Positions 16,427 to 24,496 of a stretch of DNA of 64,000 nt are shown one piece after another (positions within the stretch are counted from its first letter, which is position 1; every line of letters starts with the position of its first letter). The stretch is from Nostoc sp. TCL26-01 (lineage in GTDB: Bacteria > Cyanobacteriota > Cyanobacteriia > Cyanobacteriales > Nostocaceae). Made by a program: the position numbers and the translations under genes. The DNA lies in assembly GCF_013393945.1 (NCBI RefSeq), contig NZ_CP040297.1:4806001-4870000 (forward strand), read 5' to 3'. The notes under the pieces are model-generated. The model saw only the letters and a list, made by a program, of their open reading frames with translations. It did not search any database and was not told the DNA's origin.

Positions 16427-17746
16427 TCATGATTGGCCATCTACAGGATTGTGATTTGCGCCAAATAGTGCTATGTCTGCTTGCAAGAAGTCAACAAATT
16501 GTCTTGCTGTCCTGCCTGAACGACCATTATGGCGTGTTGCCCATTGTAATGCTTGATATTCTAAATCTTCTGGACTCAGAGTAATTTCGGCTTGTGCTGC
16601 TAAATGCTTGACTATTTGTAAATATGTTTTTTGATCGGCAACTTCAAAGGTTAAAGTTAAACCAAAGCGATCGCTAAAGGAAAGTTTCTCCTGCATCGTA
16701 TCCCCAGCATGGACTTCTTCTTGATCCTTGGGATTTGGTCTATCGACAAAAAATTCTCGAATTAAATGACGGCGGTTAGATGTAGCATAGACAACTACAT
16801 TTTGTGGGCGTGCTGTGAGGTTGCCTTCCAACACTACCTTCAGCGCTTTAAAAGCGTCATCATCCTCTTCAAAGGATAAATCATCAACAAAAATAATAAA
16901 TTTCTGTGGGACTTCTCGTAAGTGTTCCACAATAGTTGGTAAATCTTGTAAATTTGATTTTGTCACTTCTAGTAACCGCAGGTGGCGATCGCTATACTTA
17001 TTTAATAAAGCTTTGACTAGAGAAGATTTGCCAGCCCCGCGACTACCATAAAGTAATACGTGCAGTGCTGTCTGTCCTGATAAGAGAAATTCTGTATTTT
17101 TTAATAAAGCTTCTTGTTGCCACTCATACCCCACAAGTTGATGCAACGTTACTGTATCTGGGTGGGGAATACCCACAAATTTTCCATCTTGCCAACGTAA
17201 AGCACGGTATTGAGCAAATAAACCTACACCATATTGGTAATAATAAGCTGCTAAATCTTCTATACCATCTGCCCAATTTTCTAGATGCTGTAAGGAAAAT
17301 CCGGTGTGTTCTTGTTCCAGATACCAGACTACAGGAGAAATGGGTAAATGAGCTACAGTTTGCACCCACTGACTCAAAATTGCACTACTACATTCATACA
17401 GATGCTGCAAAACTTGTAAATCATGCTTGGTGGCGGCAACCAATGCTGGTGGTAAGTCGGCAAATTTTTGCTTTTGTGCCAGCCGACTAAAAGGATTCTC
17501 ATCTATGAGAATATGAGAAATCAGGTAATTTTCCCAATTTTGCTTGCTGTTAGCTAATTTGTGGAAATAATTGCCATAGGCTTGTAGGCAACCTCTAGCA
17601 TCCGCGTCATTGTAACGTATGGCTTGCAACAGTTCCAGAAATGCCATCCCGATATCAGTCTGGAGAACTGACTGATAAAGTAAAAGTGAGGCTGCTTGGC
17701 GTTGCAGAAATTGCACCTGGGGAGAGAAAGAAGTACTTGCCGACAT
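16427..17746 (-). CDS. DUF815-type AAA ATPase
   Basis: The protein has a helical N-terminal half (1-210) and a C-terminal AAA domain: Walker A YGSRGAGKSSLVKALL (about 233-248), Walker B KFIIFVDDLSFEEDD, sensor-1 VVVYATSNRRHLI, and the C-terminal RSGRTARQFVDFL. The ERxxYxD-free pattern with EQDDFKALK-like SFEEDDDAFKALKVVLEG is the DUF815 hallmark. A GTG at 17749 directly precedes the ATG at 17746; I chose the ATG (439 residues). It is the first of the three-gene run on this strand. Its biochemical role is not established. Confidence 0.85.
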   Translation of the reverse strand: MSASTSFSPQVQFLQRQAASLLLYQSVLQTDIGMAFLELLQAIRYNDADARGCLQAYGNYFHKLANSKQNWENYLISHILIDENPFSRLAQKQKFADLPPALVAATKHDLQVLQHLYECSSAILSQWVQTVAHLPISPVVWYLEQEHTGFSLQHLENWADGIEDLAAYYYQYGVGLFAQYRALRWQDGKFVGIPHPDTVTLHQLVGYEWQQEALLKNTEFLLSGQTALHVLLYGSRGAGKSSLVKALLNKYSDRHLRLLEVTKSNLQDLPTIVEHLREVPQKFIIFVDDLSFEEDDDAFKALKVVLEGNLTARPQNVVVYATSNRRHLIREFFVDRPNPKDQEEVHAGDTMQEKLSFSDRFGLTLTFEVADQKTYLQIVKHLAAQAEITLSPEDLEYQALQWATRHNGRSGRTARQFVDFLQADIALFGANHNPVDGQS

Positions 17747-17760
17747 CACGAGGATTTTAG

Positions 17761-17872
17761 GGGGTGAGAGAGTTAGGGAGTGAGGGAATGAGAGACAAGG
17801 AAGGGGACAAGGGGAAAATAATTTTGACTGTTGACTAATGACTAATGACTAATGACTATTGACTATTGACTA
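17761..17872. repeat. Compound tandem repeat block
   Basis: Two motif families adjoin: GGGAGTGAGGGA/GACAAGG-type runs at 17761-17815, and TGACTAA/TGACTAT heptamers at 17825-17872. It fills the divergent gap between the DUF815 and TMEM14 genes. A TTG frame start at 17866 lies inside the repeat and is not used here. Confidence 0.75.
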
Positions 17873-17886
17873 AACAAGGTTTAACC

Positions 17887-18207
17887 ATGAATTTAAGTAT
17901 AATTGCAGCGATCGCCTATGGTACTCTAGCGATTATTGGTGGCATTATTGGCTACTTTCAGGCTCGTAGTCAAGTTTCTCTCTTCAGTGGTATTGTTAGT
18001 GGTTTATTGTTAATTTTTGCTGCTTACCTCCAAATCCAAGGAAATACCTGGGGATTGATTTTAGCAATTGTTGTTAATGCTATTTTGGTAGTGGTTTTTG
18101 CATTCAGATTGAATAAAACACGCAAGTTTATGCCTGCTGGATTAATGACTATCTTAGGGATGCTGTCGTTGGTAGTGTTGGTTAATCAGTTAATTGTGTC
18201 TAGATAG
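17887..18207 (+). CDS. TMEM14 family small membrane protein
   Basis: The 106-residue protein MNLSIIAAIAYGTLAIIGGIIGYFQARSQVSLFSGIVSGLL has the TMEM14/UPF0136 pattern: four short membrane helices with glycine-rich packing and the motif GYxxARSxxSLxSG. Plant members transport fatty acids or small metabolites in plastid envelopes; the cyanobacterial role is unproven. An upstream TTG in frame lies in a tandem repeat, so the ATG at 17887 is preferred. Confidence 0.87.
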   Translation: MNLSIIAAIAYGTLAIIGGIIGYFQARSQVSLFSGIVSGLLLIFAAYLQIQGNTWGLILAIVVNAILVVVFAFRLNKTRKFMPAGLMTILGMLSLVVLVNQLIVSR

Positions 18208-18293
18208 TTATTGTCAATTTATAGTACTTTTGTATTGTTTTAATGTAAAGATACAACGCGAGAATTCAATAAAACTTATAGGACTTACGCAGG

Positions 18294-18424
18294 GCGAATA
18301 TAATTCGCTAATACACAGGCAAAGTCTGCCTACGCAGACTCATGAAAACTCAAGTATTTTCAACCCACGTAGGTGGGTTTTGTCTGTGTAGCCGCGACTT
18401 CTAGTCGCTTTTCAAACAACCTCT
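18294..18424. mobile_element. Repeat element with palindrome and MITE-type end
   Basis: It begins with the 15-base palindrome-like GCGAATATAATTCGC (18294-18308), contains the hairpins AGTCTGCC..CGCAGACT and AACCCAC/GTGGGTT, and ends with CTTTTCAAACAACCTCT (18408-18424), whose inverse is identical to the left end of the element at 10804. The same 15-mer occurs at 58430-58444 next to another copy of the end sequence. No left end is visible here, so it is a truncated or composite copy. Confidence 0.6.
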
Positions 18425-19415
18425 AAGATACATCGTTACAGTTTTTTGAAAAAAATAGTTATTACTCAGCTAAAGTATCCGGTTCTTCGATCTGCTGGTT
18501 GATAAATAAAAATAATACCTCATATCAAATTAATGGCCTTAATAGTGTAGGTTTTTACCTTTTGTACTTAAAACTTTGGTTTTAGGGTGTAGAGGTAAAA
18601 GCAATGATCATGCTTAATATGAGTTTTAACGTCATTACTCATTGCTTGATTAAAAATCTACACTTTTCAGCTACTCCCTACTTTCTGCCTCTCGTGCTGC
18701 ACGCACCACACAAGTAAGTTTAAAAATTAAAGCAGATTACTATATTAGATTTTATCAAGTCATTTGATGAATCTTCAATATATCAACTAAGCATAAATAC
18801 TAAGACATCTATCTAAGGATAGTTGTTAAAAGTATTTATTGCAGTTATCGAGCGAATTTAGAGATTAAAAGGTCAGTAATTAATAGTCGTTAAAATTTGC
18901 TATACAAATAATACATTATGTTATATTTTATACATAAAAGTGTATTAGAATTAACTATTATGTAGTCATAAGCAGAGAAAAAATAATGTAATAAACACAG
19001 CCTAAATGCTTTCTTAGCAGTATCTATAGGCTGGAAGATGATTAAATCAATCACCTTTGCCAACATAAATAACAAAAGTAAAAATTATTACTTACCAAAA
19101 GGCAACCGAATCAATTATAAATTTTAAAAATCATCAAAAACTACCATAAAAATTGCGCGTCAAATATTTATATTTCTTGGATAACTAAATGAATAAATTT
19201 AAAGATTCAATAGGGATAACACTAGAATTTAAAGCAAAAATGAAGGTGATTTTGCCATTTTGGCAGGCATCAATAAAACAAATGAGATATTAATAGATAA
19301 GAGCAATCATGATCGATATTCATATACTTGTTGTTATCTACCTAGAGTGTTAAAGCTACACCAATCTTATGATCAGGTGATTATCCCAGCAATTTTACGA
19401 ACTAGGACATAATCA
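18425..19415 (+). other. Long AT-rich gap upstream of the kinase/HopA1 pair
   Basis: About 1 kb with no protein I can recognise. Two very short frames point toward the kinase gene: 18604-18717 (37 residues, preceded by AGAGG about 9 bases upstream) and 19189-19293 (34 residues, weak ribosome site). Either could be a peptide gene, but neither has a cysteine-rich core typical of lanthipeptides. The promoter of the kinase gene must lie in the last part. Confidence 0.4.
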
Positions 19416-20654
19416 ATGTTATTATCACTATCTTCTCAAAATGTTATTCAGTATCTGCAAGCAGCAGGACTGTGTGGCTTAGAAGATGGCACATCAGATA
19501 AAATTGAGTTGCCAGAAAGTAACAAGAAGAATTTCAATTTAGTAGTGAAGTTAGCAGATAATCGTCAACTGCTAGTTAAACAAGAACGTCAGATTGATCA
19601 TGAAGGAATTCTTCATGAATTGTTTAACGAATGGCGATTTCATCAGCTATTACAAGAGTTTCCCGTTCTCGGTAATATTTCTCTGATCACTCCACTAGTA
19701 CAATATTATGATGAAGAAAACTCTATCCTTGTTCGCAGCTATTTCGGCGAATACTTAGATTTAAGTAAGTTTTATCAAGATCACAATATTTTCCCACCAG
19801 AGATAGCACAAGCGATCGCCACAACCTTAGCGGCGTTACATCGAGCAACATTTCAAGGTAAAGAATATCGTAAATTTATGGCGACTGCGCCACAAGGACA
19901 GTTCCGCTATCACTTTTATAATCCAGCCCAAGGGATAGGTTCGCTGACTCCAGAGATTTTGGCTAAGGTTCCTAGTGAAGCGTTAAAATTTCACATTCTC
20001 TATCAACGTTATGAGAGTTTAGAAGCAGCGATCGCGGATTTAGCATATGAGTGGGATGCTTGCTGTCTGACTCACAACGATTTAACGCTCAACAATATAT
20101 TAATTCATTCTCGCTGGAATCAACTAGATAATTGCCTAGTGCGATTGATTGATTGGGAAACTTGTACTTGGGGAGATCCAGCTTTTGATTTAGGCACTAT
20201 CTTAGCCAGCTATTTAGCAATTTGGCTTAACAGCTTAGTGATAGATCCGACTATGGAATTAGAAGACTCTCTACAACTAGCAATGACACCATTAGAGGAG
20301 ATTCAACCATCATTAATAGCCATATTACAAGCTTATCTCAAAGCTTTTCCGATGATTTTAGAATATCGTCGTGATTTTGTGGTAAAAGTTATCCAGTTTA
20401 CAGGATTAGCTCTAATTAATCAAATCAAATCAAAGATTAATAACTGTAAATTATTTAATAGTTCTGATATTTATATGCTTCATGTAGCCAAAAATCTGCT
20501 AATTATGCCTGAGCAATCTATCCTCAGTATTTTCGGTGTTTCCGAGGCTGAAATCCTCTCTCAGGTAGCCAGTCTCCATAAAATATCACAACCTGATAAA
20601 GAACAACAATTAGTTCGTCTTTATTACGAAAATACCCGCTTACGTGGTTGCTAA
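19416..20654 (+). CDS. Aminoglycoside-phosphotransferase-fold kinase
   Basis: The 412-residue protein has the APH/choline-kinase fold: a nucleotide-binding N-lobe (NFNLVVKLADNRQLLVKQER), the Brenner-type catalytic loop LTHNDLTLNNILIH at about 221-234, and the metal-binding LIDWETCTWGDPAFDLG at about 245-261. Both lobes appear intact. It is followed after 57 bases by a HopA1-like gene. Paired APH-type kinases and HopA1-like proteins make dehydroamino acids in class V lanthipeptides and thioviridamide-type peptides, by phosphorylating Ser/Thr and then eliminating phosphate. That role is inferred from the pair; an ordinary small-molecule kinase is the alternative. Confidence 0.82.
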   Translation: MLLSLSSQNVIQYLQAAGLCGLEDGTSDKIELPESNKKNFNLVVKLADNRQLLVKQERQIDHEGILHELFNEWRFHQLLQEFPVLGNISLITPLVQYYDEENSILVRSYFGEYLDLSKFYQDHNIFPPEIAQAIATTLAALHRATFQGKEYRKFMATAPQGQFRYHFYNPAQGIGSLTPEILAKVPSEALKFHILYQRYESLEAAIADLAYEWDACCLTHNDLTLNNILIHSRWNQLDNCLVRLIDWETCTWGDPAFDLGTILASYLAIWLNSLVIDPTMELEDSLQLAMTPLEEIQPSLIAILQAYLKAFPMILEYRRDFVVKVIQFTGLALINQIKSKINNCKLFNSSDIYMLHVAKNLLIMPEQSILSIFGVSEAEILSQVASLHKISQPDKEQQLVRLYYENTRLRGC

Positions 20655-20711
20655 ATACTATGTAGGGTTTGTCTGAGTATCAATTGTCAATTTAGAATTT
20701 GGAATTGATTA

Positions 20712-21800
20712 ATGCTAGAATCTGCTGCTAATTCAATGTTCAATTCTCTGAGAGATATTACTACCAATATCCAAATTGAGCCACATTTTTGTATTCATCA
20801 TCCCAGTTATCAGCCTTTTGCTCTACCCTCGAAAATAGCAGATAGATTTCAGCAAAATTCGGCTGCCTTACAGAATAAATATCTAGCTTTACTGCTGCGG
20901 AATTTTCTTTATGGCATCTATTACAATGGTGTCTTACAAAATAGTTTGGCAGTTGATGAACAAAGTCACTACCAAATACCGCAAAATTTAGCAACTAATG
21001 TGATTGCGGGTATCGATTGGAAATTTTATGAACAACTGCAAGCTAGCAATCATGGTCAAGGTTATTTTGATCCATGTTGGCAGGTATTAAGAAAAGAACC
21101 TGATGGTAGTATGGCAGTGACTAAAAGTGGTTTAACCTTATATATCGAGCCTGATTGCCATCTCAAACCAGGAAAAAAATCTGCGGCTATTGGGGAATCA
21201 GTAGCAATTTGGATGCCCAACAATCGCTTACATAATGGCTATTACTTAGCTGTGAGTAATGTGGGACAAGAACAGCAAGCACATCCCGATGGTGATTTAG
21301 GTACGGGGAGGATTTATTTTAACTTTACCGCATCCGGAGCGATCGCTCTCATGGATAGCTTAACCCAGCAATTAAATGCAGCAGCGATTCCCTTCACTTT
21401 TCAAGTTATCTATAATCCCTGTGCTTACGGACGTTATGATGCAGGTGTACTCTACTTTGAACACGACGACTACCCAGCACTCCACAAAATTCTGCAAGCT
21501 ACATATCAAGAACATCAAGCTTATTTTCAACCAGAAATACCTTTATTCACTAAGTTTTTAGCACCAGGGTTAGGTTTAGCTGAAGAACCAACCCAAAAGT
21601 TTGCCGCACAAGAAAGTTTTGGCATGAATCGTTGTCAAATTGTCGCTAATGCGTTGTTAGAAGCTTGGTATAAAGGTAAGAACGCAGTCGAAGAACGGAT
21701 GAAGACAATTAACCAACATTTTCAACGCCATTCTATAGACTTGCAGCGTCCTTATCTCAACCCTACCTCTGAAGATATATATTCACCTTTAAAGTTATAA
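20712..21800 (+). CDS. HopA1-like protein, possible phospho-Ser/Thr lyase
   Basis: A 362-residue protein of the family named for the type III effector HopA1. Recognisable parts are LLLRNFLYGIYYNGV, GYFDPCWQVLRKEPDG, GRIYFNF in the middle, and the ending FGMNRCQIVANALLEAW. In class V lanthipeptide and thioamitide clusters a HopA1-like protein acts as lyase after an APH-like kinase. No secretion apparatus is nearby, so a role as an injected effector is unlikely. The gene pair is co-oriented and closed by a terminator at 21831, so it is probably a two-gene operon. Confidence 0.8.
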   Translation: MLESAANSMFNSLRDITTNIQIEPHFCIHHPSYQPFALPSKIADRFQQNSAALQNKYLALLLRNFLYGIYYNGVLQNSLAVDEQSHYQIPQNLATNVIAGIDWKFYEQLQASNHGQGYFDPCWQVLRKEPDGSMAVTKSGLTLYIEPDCHLKPGKKSAAIGESVAIWMPNNRLHNGYYLAVSNVGQEQQAHPDGDLGTGRIYFNFTASGAIALMDSLTQQLNAAAIPFTFQVIYNPCAYGRYDAGVLYFEHDDYPALHKILQATYQEHQAYFQPEIPLFTKFLAPGLGLAEEPTQKFAAQESFGMNRCQIVANALLEAWYKGKNAVEERMKTINQHFQRHSIDLQRPYLNPTSEDIYSPLKL

Positions 21801-21830
21801 GTTGTCTCAAGCAGAGTAATATTATTTTTG

Positions 21831-21857
21831 AGAGTAAGCTAAAAACTTACTCTTTTT
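21831..21857 (+). terminator. Rho-independent terminator after the HopA1-like gene
   Basis: AGAGTAAG at 21831-21838 pairs with CTTACTCT at 21846-21853 around a seven-base loop and is followed by T-rich sequence. It separates the kinase/HopA1 pair from the thioesterase gene. Confidence 0.82.
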
Positions 21858-21874
21858 GTTTGAGATTTTTAAAT

Positions 21875-22321
21875 ATGACATTTACATATCACCGGACAAT
21901 CAAATTTTCCGATACTGATGCTGCTGGAGTCGTTTATTTTGCTAACATCCTCAGCATTTGCCATGAAGCCTATGAGGAATCCTTAGCAGCATCAGGAATT
22001 AATATGCAAGAGTTTTTTACTAATCCCTCTGTAGCTTTCCCTATCGTTCATGCGAATGTAGACTTTTTTCGACCAATCTTTTGTGGAGATAAAATACTAG
22101 TCCAATTAGTCCCTCAAAAACTAGGTTTAGAAAAGTTTGAAATTAACTATGAAATTTCTTTAGATGCAGTAGTAGTAGCTAAGGCAATTACTCGACACGT
22201 TTGTATTGATGCTATTAGTAGAAGTAAGCAAGAGTTATCTGCTGAAATTACCCAATGGCTAGAAAGTAACCGCCGAGAAGCTGAGGGTGCAGAAAGGCGA
22301 AAAGCGCGAGAGGTTATTTAA
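21875..22321 (+). CDS. Hotdog-fold thioesterase, probable DHNA-CoA hydrolase
   Basis: The 148-residue protein has the 4HBT signature FSDTDAAGVVYFANILSICHEAYEESL, with the catalytic aspartate in DTDAAG. The cyanobacterial member closest in pattern releases 1,4-dihydroxy-2-naphthoate from its CoA ester (EC 3.1.2.28), a step of phylloquinone synthesis; menE, menC, menA and menF follow in this window, which supports the assignment. A TTG five codons upstream is in frame but lies in the terminator T-run, so the ATG at 21875 is preferred. The last residues (REAEGAERRKAREVI) look like an added tail. Confidence 0.84.
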   Translation: MTFTYHRTIKFSDTDAAGVVYFANILSICHEAYEESLAASGINMQEFFTNPSVAFPIVHANVDFFRPIFCGDKILVQLVPQKLGLEKFEINYEISLDAVVVAKAITRHVCIDAISRSKQELSAEITQWLESNRREAEGAERRKAREVI

Positions 22322-22396
22322 CTAATTTATGCTGCTCGAATTGAGATTTTTTCCTGGCTTTAGATCGGCGAGTTAACTTTCAAGAAACACATTTTG

Positions 22397-22696
22397 TTAG
22401 TCTTCATCGAAATGAGACTCTACATCCATACGATCATGTAGAATACGAATAATATCAATCTTTTCATCGGTTTCCCGATAAAAGATCAAGTGTCGTCCGA
22501 TGTGGTATTTACGATATCCTGGACGAATATCATCGCAAGTACGTCCCTTGTGTGGATCTTGTGCCAACAGATGAAAGCAGTCGTCCAACATAGCAAGATA
22601 ACGGTTTCTCTGCTCAATTCCCCATGTTTTTTGTGTGTAGCGACCGATTGATAGCAAGTCCTGGGTGGCTAATTCAGTTAGGCGAAATGCTGACAT
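22397..22696 (-). CDS. ParE-type toxin (RelE/ParE superfamily)
   Basis: A 99-residue protein starting MSAFRLTELATQDLLSIGRYTQKTWG, with the ParE pattern CDDIRPGYRKYHIGRHLIFYRET and ILHDRMD near the end. ParE toxins poison DNA gyrase. It follows the ParD gene after only three bases, in one operon with the antitoxin first. The length is normal and no disabling change is seen. Confidence 0.9.
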   Translation of the reverse strand: MSAFRLTELATQDLLSIGRYTQKTWGIEQRNRYLAMLDDCFHLLAQDPHKGRTCDDIRPGYRKYHIGRHLIFYRETDEKIDIIRILHDRMDVESHFDED

Positions 22697-22699
22697 GAG

Positions 22700-22933
22700 C
22701 TATTCACGGTCAAGTTCTGCAAGCAATCCTGAGAGAGAATAGTCAGCAAATTCGCTGTTCTCTCCGTCTGTTAACGCTCGTTGCAAAGCTGCAAGCTTTA
22801 TTTCTCGCTCTTCCAAAAGGCGTAATCCAGCTCGAATCGCTTCACTCGCGCTGGCAAAACGACCTCTGTCAATCTGACTGGCAATAAACGCTTCAAAATG
22901 GTCACCCAAGGTAACACTTGTATTTTTTTGCAT
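22700..22933 (-). CDS. ParD-type antitoxin, ribbon-helix-helix
   Basis: The 77-residue protein TSVTLGDHFEAFIASQIDRGRFASASEAIRAGLRLLEERE is a typical ParD: a beta strand and two helices for DNA binding and dimerisation, then a C-terminal tail (residues 50-77) that wraps the toxin. A strong ribosome site AGGAGG precedes its ATG by about 8 bases. An inverted repeat overlapping its promoter is the likely operator for autorepression. Confidence 0.9.
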   Translation of the reverse strand: MQKNTSVTLGDHFEAFIASQIDRGRFASASEAIRAGLRLLEEREIKLAALQRALTDGENSEFADYSLSGLLAELDRE

Positions 22934-22950
22934 ACAATTTCCTCCTGTAT

Positions 22951-22979
22951 AATACCAATATATAATATTTTTTGGTATT
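22951..22979 (-). promoter_or_regulatory. Promoter/operator of the ParDE operon
   Basis: AATACCAA at 22951-22958 is exactly complementary to TTGGTATT at 22972-22979, with an AT-rich centre (TATATAATA) that can serve as the -10 box on the minus strand. It lies 18 bases upstream of the parD start, where ParD/ParE would bind to repress. Confidence 0.72.
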
Positions 22980-23107
22980 TAGGTTAGTAGGGTGCTGTCA
23001 AAAAACTTCTTTGTGTCTCTGTGGTTAAATAAATCACTTTTTACCACAAATCCACAGTTGCAAAGCATCTTGCAGAGAAGACATAAAGATATATTCACTC
23101 TACCAAG

Positions 23108-24496
23108 TTATTTTTGCAAAAATTCTGTAGCTATTTTTTGTAGCTGTTGCCGATTGATTTTGCCTTGGGGATTACGAGGTAAATTATCTACAGAAATCCA
23201 ATATTTAGGGATTTTAAATTTACTCAATTTACCAGAAAGTGCGGTTTGCATTGCTGTAACAGATGTATTGATATTTCTGGGAATATAGATTGCTGTTAAT
23301 GCTTGTCCCCAAGTTTGATCAGGGATACCAATTACACAAACATCAGCCACCATTTGTGTAGCGCGGATGGCTGATTCTACCTCTAGTGGATAGATATTTT
23401 CTCCACCACTGATAATTTTATCGCTATTTCTGCCGACAATATTTAAATAACCTTGCTCATCTAAAAAGCCGAAGTCATCTACTGGGAAATAATCTTGATT
23501 TTCCCAAATATGGGGATAATAACCAAGGGCTAAAGATTGTGCTTGAATTGTAATGTTACCTATTTGATTGGCTGATAAAACTGCACCTTGTTGATTGCGA
23601 ATCCTTACTTGGGCATGGGGAAGAATTTGACCACTGTTAATTTTACCATTTAAAAAATCTGCTGGTTTGAGAGTGGCAATTTGAGAAGCAGTTTCTGTCA
23701 TGCCGTAAGTTGGGGCTAATCGAATGTGATGATACTTGGCTTTTGCTAATAATTCATCCCAAGCTGGCGCGCCTCCTAAGAGTACAGTGTGAAATTGGGA
23801 TAGCCATATAGTTAATTCTGCATTTTGTAAGAGACGTTGTAGTTGTGTGGGTACTAAAGATATAAAAAAATCTGTGTTATTAATTTGATATTTTTGACCT
23901 GATTCTAATGATTTAAATGGCAATATGACAAATTTTCCCCCAGTGGTAAAAGAGCGCATGAATTGCATTAATCCACTGACATGATACAGAGGTAAAACAC
24001 AAAATGAGTTAACTTTTTGTACCTGAAAATATGTTGTAAATCCTTCTAATGATGCCATGAGAGTTTCCCAAGTATGGATGGCAAACTTAATTTCTCCCGA
24101 TGAACCACCGGAGGGAATCATGATGGAATGGGTAATGGGTAATGGGTAATGGGTAATGGGTGATTGGTAATTATTTTTATCTGCTATGTGTGATGGGATA
24201 TTTCCCCAAATAATATCTGGTTGTACTAAATTAAATACTTGATACCATTCTTGTTCACCCCAATCGGGGTTACAGAGAAAGACTGGGCAATTTGCAGCAC
24301 AGGCGGCGATGAAACTAGCTAAAAATTTAATGGGTTCACGTTCAGCGAGGATGATTTTTGGTGATGTGCCAGAGGCTGATAATTGAGTAAGTTGTAAATA
24401 TAACTTGCTGGTGATTTGGGGAAATTCACTGCTGTTATCACCAATCAGCCAATCATCATATGTGAGGCGATGGAGGTAGGTTAGGGGTTGTTCCAT
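23108..24496 (-). CDS. menE: o-Succinylbenzoate-CoA ligase
   Basis: The 462-residue adenylate-forming enzyme activates o-succinylbenzoate for phylloquinone synthesis. Visible motifs: P-loop IPSGGSSGEIKFAIHTW (about 125-141), APTYGMTETASQ, and the ANL hinge region FLDEQGYLNIVGRNSDKIISGGENIYPLEVE, with the C-terminal PQGKINR lysine. It overlaps menC by 16 bases, so the pair is coupled. Directly before the P-loop, residues about 108-123 are encoded by a tandem GGTAATG repeat, an insertion unlike the conserved surroundings. Confidence 0.92.
   Translation of the reverse strand: MEQPLTYLHRLTYDDWLIGDNSSEFPQITSKLYLQLTQLSASGTSPKIILAEREPIKFLASFIAACAANCPVFLCNPDWGEQEWYQVFNLVQPDIIWGNIPSHIADKNNYQSPITHYPLPITHSIMIPSGGSSGEIKFAIHTWETLMASLEGFTTYFQVQKVNSFCVLPLYHVSGLMQFMRSFTTGGKFVILPFKSLESGQKYQINNTDFFISLVPTQLQRLLQNAELTIWLSQFHTVLLGGAPAWDELLAKAKYHHIRLAPTYGMTETASQIATLKPADFLNGKINSGQILPHAQVRIRNQQGAVLSANQIGNITIQAQSLALGYYPHIWENQDYFPVDDFGFLDEQGYLNIVGRNSDKIISGGENIYPLEVESAIRATQMVADVCVIGIPDQTWGQALTAIYIPRNINTSVTAMQTALSGKLSKFKIPKYWISVDNLPRNPQGKINRQQLQKIATEFLQK
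24127..24172. repeat. In-frame heptamer tandem repeat inside menE
   Basis: Four to five copies of GGTAATG lie within menE; on the coding strand they read as SPITHYPLPITH. Seven-base units give a 21-base, seven-residue protein period, so the insertion keeps the frame only at certain copy numbers. Confidence 0.85.

Noticed and set aside
16252..16440. 62-codon frame between the DUF815 and coiled-coil genes
   Set aside because: Overlaps both neighbours, with no recognisable pattern and no clear ribosome site.
18890..19075. 61-codon minus-strand hydrophobic frame in the long gap
   Set aside because: AT-rich chance frame without a ribosome site.
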